Part shown: positions 59,901 through 64,000 of the stretch, piece after piece
Position numbering within the stretch: the first letter of the stretch is position 1
Layout: each line of letters begins with the position of its first letter
From: Spongilla lacustris
Taxonomy: Eukaryota; Porifera; Demospongiae; Spongillida; Spongillidae
Assembly: GCA_949361645.1 (NCBI GenBank)
Contig: OX442415.1
Span: 1,170,691-1,234,690, forward strand
Reading direction: 5' to 3'
DNA: 64,000 bases
Made by a program: the position numbers and the translations under genes
Notes under the pieces: generated by a model
What the model was told of the DNA's origin: nothing
Databases searched by the model: none
The model's input: the letters and a program-made list of their open reading frames with translations, nothing else

Positions 59901-61394
59901 TGCCCCGGACTGGAAGCCACACCCATACAACACCCACTTTAATCATCACTCATCATTCTGCCTGCAGTGATGTCACAGCGACACAGCACGATATAAACGT
60001 GTCAGTGTGGCACTGCAATTACATCATAATAATGATAGGAACTGAATGGATGGGGTACCATTGAACACAAAGGTACCATTCCTGTCAGGACTGCAACAGT
60101 AGGGTGTTGTCAATTGCTCCTGGAGGTAGCACATCTACAAAGCAAAAGCAATATATTATTAAAATCACATTTTGTAAGTATGTATAAGTTAATTAACCAA
60201 CCATGCAAGGGTTTTGCAGTGGATAGGTTTTAGTTTCATATCACTTACAGGCAGTATAATGCAGATATTGTGGCTGCACCTGACAACTCTTAAGTAAATG
60301 CTGATAATTCAACTGCATGCATCCATCTCACTGTACTCACTGCTCTTCCTTCTCTGCGGGAGTGAAGGTGGCAAAAGAAGATATGTGGAAGTTGGGCAGA
60401 AGGAAGGGGGGTTGGAGGGTGGCTGGGGGGAGGGTGGCTGGGGGGAGGGTGGCTGGGGGGGAGGCTGGCTGAGGGGGAGGGTGGCTGGGGGGGAGGCTGG
60501 CTGGGGGGAGGGTGGTTGGAGGGGAGGGTGGCTGGGGGGAGGCTGGCTGGGGGGAGGGTGGCTGGGGGGAGGCTGGCTGGGGGGAGGCTGGCTGGGGGGA
60601 GGCTGGCTGGGGGGAGGGTGGTTGGGGGGAGGGTGGCTGGTGGCTGGGGGGAGGGTGGCTGGGGGGAGGGTGGCTGGGGGAGGGTGGCTGGGGGGAGGGT
60701 GGCTGGGGGGAGGGTGGCTGGGGTGAGGGTGGCTGGGGGGAGGGTGGCTGGGGGGGAGGGTGGCTGGGGAGAGGGTGGCTGGGGTGAAGGTGGCTGGGGG
60801 GAGGGTGGCTGGGGGGAGGGTGGCTGGGGGGAGGGTGGCTGGGGGGAGGGTGGCTGGGGGGAGGGTGGCTGGGGGGAGGGTGGCTGGGAGGAGGGTAAGA
60901 TCTGTTTTGATTAATTAATCGATCAACTGTTTCCACTGCTCAGGTCGTTCACTATGTGGTCAAGTGTTGTACTAGTCATGTGGAGCCACGCCCCTTGCTC
61001 CAGGTGCTAGGGGGTGGGGCTCCACAAGACTGGTACACGCACAAATTGCAGGGGGAGTGGTCTAACAAATTACTGAGGCAATGTAGTGGGCGTGGCCAGA
61101 CCATAGGGTGGTGTACGACGTGCTAAGGTTGGGCCACGCCCCAACCACAATGGATTTGCACTAGAATTCCTGGACAATGGGCTATCCGGGAGAATGTTAT
61201 GATATTTGGGACTGTTCCTGTACATATGGGATATCTACTGCACTGTTGGGCCATGAGTATTATTGTTTGTGTGAGCTGCCGCCTGTTACATGTGTTCCTT
61301 TTATCACGCAGGTGACGGGGCCTCTCAGGTCATACCCACTAATGGACTTCGCCCAGATGACATCAAGAAGAAACTGGCTGAACACCTTAGCTGA
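56903..61394 (+). CDS. Small L51/S25/CI-B8-domain protein, paralogue of mS25 (mL61-like?)
   Basis: Exons 56903-57048, 57111-57226 and 61312-61394 (TGA) encode 114 aa. The sequence has the mS25 layout: a start with [11 protein letters not shown], a beta-rich segment, [18 protein letters not shown] matching the mS25 LPPIQYKNPNVQ block, a GDG turn, and a C-terminal [11 protein letters not shown] helix. It lacks the Cys-rich tail of mS25. Both introns fall at the same positions and phases as introns 1 and 2 of mS25 (phase 2 after GxR, phase 1 before the GDG turn). This indicates common descent by duplication. Short proteins of this fold include fungal mL61 and complex I NDUFA2; which applies is not settled. 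Intron 2 is 4.1 kb and full of minisatellites. Confidence 0.85.
57655..58862. repeat. 51-bp minisatellite with alternating two-unit order
   Basis: About 23 copies of a 51-bp unit that includes CTTACTACCACTAGCCATGC and GAGTGTGCAATGTACTGTGA. After the first three or four units, copies alternate between AGCCATG...CGCACAT and AGCTATG...CGTACAT forms, so the working unit is 102 bp. Since 51 is divisible by three, both strands stay open for over 1.2 kb. It lies wholly in intron 2 of the S25-domain gene, so translation is unlikely. Confidence 0.96.
58980..60380. other. Intronic sequence of the S25-domain gene
   Basis: AT-rich single-copy-looking sequence between two minisatellites; no exon of another gene recognised. 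Confidence 0.5.
60405..60896. repeat. 15-16 bp minisatellite in intron 2 of the S25-domain gene
   Basis: About 30 copies of GGTGGCTGGGGGGAG with one-base length variants. Confidence 0.96.
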
Positions 61395-62015
61395 ACGCGT
61401 GCCACATGCAGAGGAGGATTTACTAAGCTAATGAACTGGACACAGTACCACTGTTGCCCATGGTTACACTTTAATCTTTGCGATTGACCATTTAAAAAAA
61501 CACAACACCATTGCTATCTCTTATTTTATGATCACATCAGTGTCACATGATAACCACTCTAGTGTCACATGACATGATTGCTCTTATCCCATAATAGTAC
61601 CATGTTGCTCTGGTATAAGTCTACTCACCTGTGGATATGATTTCACACATTTTAAGTACATAACTTACATGTAATTGGGGCAAGGGATGAGGATCCAGGA
61701 AAGGGTTTTGGAGGTGGAGAGGGGGTTCTGGGGGAATTAATCAGTGAGCTAGGATAGTCAGCCGAAGGTGAGATATATCCTGGGAGTTCTAAGAGAATTA
61801 CATGTTTAGGTCTCGGTAGGAGGAGCTACCATGCTTAATTAAATTTGAATTTAATTACGCTTGTTTTCCGGCCGCCTTTCCGGTTGCACAATTTACAGTC
61901 TTCATTATTTATGCGCGCTTTGGGTAATTCTTATAGTACTAATGCCCACTGTATTGTTATTAGCCTGTTATTGATTAGTGTTAATAGTCAGGCTGATAGA
62001 CATATAATTAAAACG
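61395..62015. other. Intergenic stretch, no gene recognised
   Basis: Unique-looking sequence after the S25-domain gene. Two ATCACATCAGTGTCACATGA-like pieces near 61530-61570. Nothing coding recognised. Confidence 0.4.
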
Positions 62016-62355
62016 TACTACAGGGGCGGATACAGGATTTTGTGTTAGGGGGGGCATATAGGGATGGGAATGGGGGCGTGCCCCTCCGAACTTGCCAGAG
62101 TGTGCGCAGTAAGCACCATCATCTCCGCCCCAAAACCCTAGCCACTGGTTTTTTGTTTTTTTTTTGCACTTTTGGAAGTTATAAAACAGAGTAAAGATAC
62201 CTATAACAGTCACACTTCACAAATAGGGTCAATTAGAAGCATCCTCCGAGGGTATTTTCGACCATAGCTGTCAATGATAAGAACAATAATTATATTAAGT
62301 TCAATATCTTTGTGCACATACAATAACATTAACGCTGTCTTCTGCGATAGACATT

Positions 62356-62690
62356 TTAAATAAATCTCATGATAGTTGTAATATTTGGGAACATGGTAGG
62401 GGATGCATTTCTGTCTGCTATGGTTGTGACAAGAGAGTTTGGTTTAATAGGGGAATTATTCCACATGGTTTTCCAAAGCGCAATCTCTTGATGAAATGCT
62501 TGTGGAAAAGGCAAATCATCACTATAAAACTTGTATAGGTCGTCTGCAACGATAGCCTTTTCATCATCTTTGTAAAGATGCGAATGAGTTAAACATAATG
62601 CTCGTAAAACTTGAATAGTTAGATCCGAAAATCGAAGATCTAATTGCTGAATGAGACAATTCAAATATGGAATAAAAACAGCCAATTAAA
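62356..62690 (-). pseudogene. hAT transposase fragment (ZMYM1/52-kDa repressor type)
   Basis: The open frame ends NASPTMFPNITTIMRFI and contains IPYLNCLIQQLDLRFSD and WKTMWNN. These blocks belong to the region before the hAT C-terminal dimerisation domain of transposase-derived proteins annotated as zinc finger MYM-type 1 or 52-kDa repressor. The dimerisation domain itself and the whole N terminus are absent, so this is a remnant. Confidence 0.75.
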
Positions 62691-62833
62691 AATATTCTTT
62701 TGGTGATTTAGCAGGAACATTGTTCCGCTGTGTTTGATCTACTACTTTCCTGACGGCCAATTAAAAATATTCTTTTGGTGATCTAGCAGGAACATTGTTC
62801 CGCTGTGTTTGATCCACTACTTTCCTGACGGCA
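62681..62833. repeat. 76-bp tandem duplication inside the hAT-like element
   Basis: Two copies beginning GCCAATTAAAAATATTCTTT and ending TACTTTCCTGACGGC, with two substitutions between them. Following it are short ACGAACTGAACGCTGA repeats to about 62945. Confidence 0.92.
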
Positions 62834-63082
62834 ATTGAAATTGAAATTCGCAATGTACGAACTGAACGCTGAACGAATGTACGAACTGAACGAACTGAAC
62901 GCTGAACGAATGTACGAACTGAACGCTGAATGTACGAACTGAACAATAGAAAAAGTGCCACGTGTCAGGGGTGATACTTAAGCACGTACAACAGGTCTAG
63001 CGCCTGCAAGAGGTAAGACAGTGCGGCACTGATGACATATAATAAAATTCATTACAATGGACAGGAGGCGTATCCTTATTAG

Positions 63083-63086
<4 letters not shown>

Positions 63087-63120
<34 letters not shown>
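63087..63120. repeat. Poly-G run inside the hAT-like element
   Basis: About 33 G 27 bp from the element's right end. Confidence 0.9.
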
Positions 63121-63122
<2 letters not shown>

Positions 63123-63152
63123 TAGGCCGGGTTTGCCCCCGCCACTGTACTA

Positions 63153-64000
63153 GTTCACTCAGTAGGTATTAGGTAGCTGCCTTTCGTCAGCAGTGAAGTA
63201 AATCAGCCAGTACCATAGATATTGCTTCAATATCTATGCCCGTGGTACGAATCGGACTATAATATCTATGATGTAGTCTGTGCGCTACGTGGTCACAATG
63301 ACGCTATTTTTCCCCCAAAATAAGTTCTCTCGCTGATCTCGTTCCCAGACAGTTCTCCCAAATAATGCACACGACACGTGTTCCGCTGGATTGGAGATCA
63401 CTATAGAAGACGCAGGGAAGACGTCCGTACGATAATTGGAGGTTCGTGTGATTTTAAATACTTGCAACGTGCTACTGTGTATAGAGGATTTGCTGTTTAT
63501 AACTATATAAGCTAATGCATGTGTCGACACCACACAAAGCAATTTGTACTGATGCTATATTTTTTACTGCTAACACATTACGCAGTTTGCTTGTACACTG
63601 ATTACTAGTAACCATTTTTCTTTTGAACATTTCAGAACGGAAACGGTATACTCCAACGATGAGTGAGTGAAACAAGAGGAACGTGATTTCGAATACAGGC
63701 ACGTAAGCAACATTCATGGTTACGGCATTAAGCCGCGATAACGGAGCTAGGGTAACGTACGTGCGGGTAGCGGCGTTGAGGCTCATTTGTTACGTAAAAC
63801 CATGTGACCCGGCCTATGAAGACAAAAGGGACATGATATGATATGAATAATCCCCTGCACAATAGACCTTTTGCGCTTAAGATTAGTGATAGCGTGACTC
63901 CAGCAACTGAATTTGATTCATACTATCAGGATGCAACTTTAGCTTGGTGTTGCCTGGGATGTGCTATTGTGCAAAAGGTTAAGACGGTCATTATTAGCAA
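63153..64000. other. Intergenic end of window, no gene recognised
   Basis: Contains a perfect hairpin CATAGATATTG-CTT-CAATATCTATG near 63208-63232 and an inverted pair GCACAATAG/CTATTGTGC at about 63857 and 63961. No convincing exon on either strand. Confidence 0.45.

Larger units (their letters stand above)
62021..63147. mobile_element. hAT-like DNA transposon remnant with 5-bp flanking repeat
   Basis: Starts CAGGGGCGGATACAGGATTT and ends CCGCCACTG, so the outermost inverted repeats read CAGKGGCGG. TACTA flanks both sides (62016-62020 and 63148-63152). The 1127-bp element contains a C-terminal piece of a transposase on the minus strand, a 76-bp tandem duplication and a long poly-G run next to its right end. 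The CAGGGGCGG end type is familiar from animal hAT families; the 5-bp duplication would fit the hAT5 group. Confidence 0.75.

Noticed and set aside
60298..60936. Gly/Trp-rich and Pro/Ser-rich frames on both strands
   Set aside because: They are translations of a 15-bp minisatellite inside an intron.
63857..63985. Small inverted-repeat element with CCTTTTGC ends
   Set aside because: GCACAATAG and its inverse flank about 100 bp, but no target duplication fits and the match is short.

Overview
The window is animal nuclear DNA, most likely from a sponge (Porifera); the species is not identified. The reasons are spliced genes with short GT-AG introns (several of 55-70 bp), animal orthologues (PDHB, SLC25A3, FAM72, SRPK, POGLUT1, mS25, SETD6, a proneural-type bHLH), a multicopy family of Roc-COR GTPases with C-terminal Death domains of a kind I associate with sponge genomes, and many DNA transposons and minisatellites. 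No prokaryotic operon, CRISPR array, tRNA or rRNA was seen. There is a 200-base N gap at 20908-21107.

Layout. 1-2643: PDHB (+), 5' end outside the window. 2785-3022: relic of an SLC25A3 fragment. 3491-5945: truncated pseudogene copy of a Roc-COR-Death gene fused to a kelch fragment and a minisatellite. 6100-8528: intact Roc-COR-Death gene (-). 9746-11072: kelch gene (-). 11.1-18.1 kb: intergenic, with foldbacks, a complete hAT-like element (14723-15895), a diverged tandem duplication and a near-perfect palindrome. 18187-19150: broken LDH2/malate-dehydrogenase-like gene (-). 21961-24490: SLC25A3 (-). 24.9-25.9 kb: retroelement remnant split by a hAT-like element. 27224-27952: FAM72 (+), convergent with SRPK (28201-33125, -), which carries several single-base frameshifts. 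33.35-36.1 kb: inverted-repeat-bounded retroelement debris with a 32-bp minisatellite. 37871-45422: POGLUT1 (-), 11 exons, with a 3.6-kb intron 10 full of CA repeats and foldbacks. 46313-47010: hAT-like element. 47.8-49.2 kb: 27-bp minisatellite. 49567-50229: mS25 (+), convergent with a bHLH gene (50445-51286, -). 51913-56707: SETD6 (-). 56903-61394: a second S25/L51/CI-B8-domain gene (+) that shares a short divergent promoter with SETD6. 62021-63147: hAT-like element with a transposase remnant.

The genes are mostly unrelated housekeeping loci: mitochondrial metabolism and translation (PDHB, SLC25A3, mS25 and its paralogue), splicing-factor phosphorylation (SRPK), EGF-repeat O-glucosylation (POGLUT1), lysine methylation (SETD6) and a developmental regulator. 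They do not form a pathway. The accessory interest lies in the duplicated Roc-COR-Death/kelch locus, the hairpin cluster at 8.8-9.1 kb, the set of dated transposon insertions, and the intronic minisatellites. All annotation was done by eye from translated similarity and splice-site reading; no search was run.
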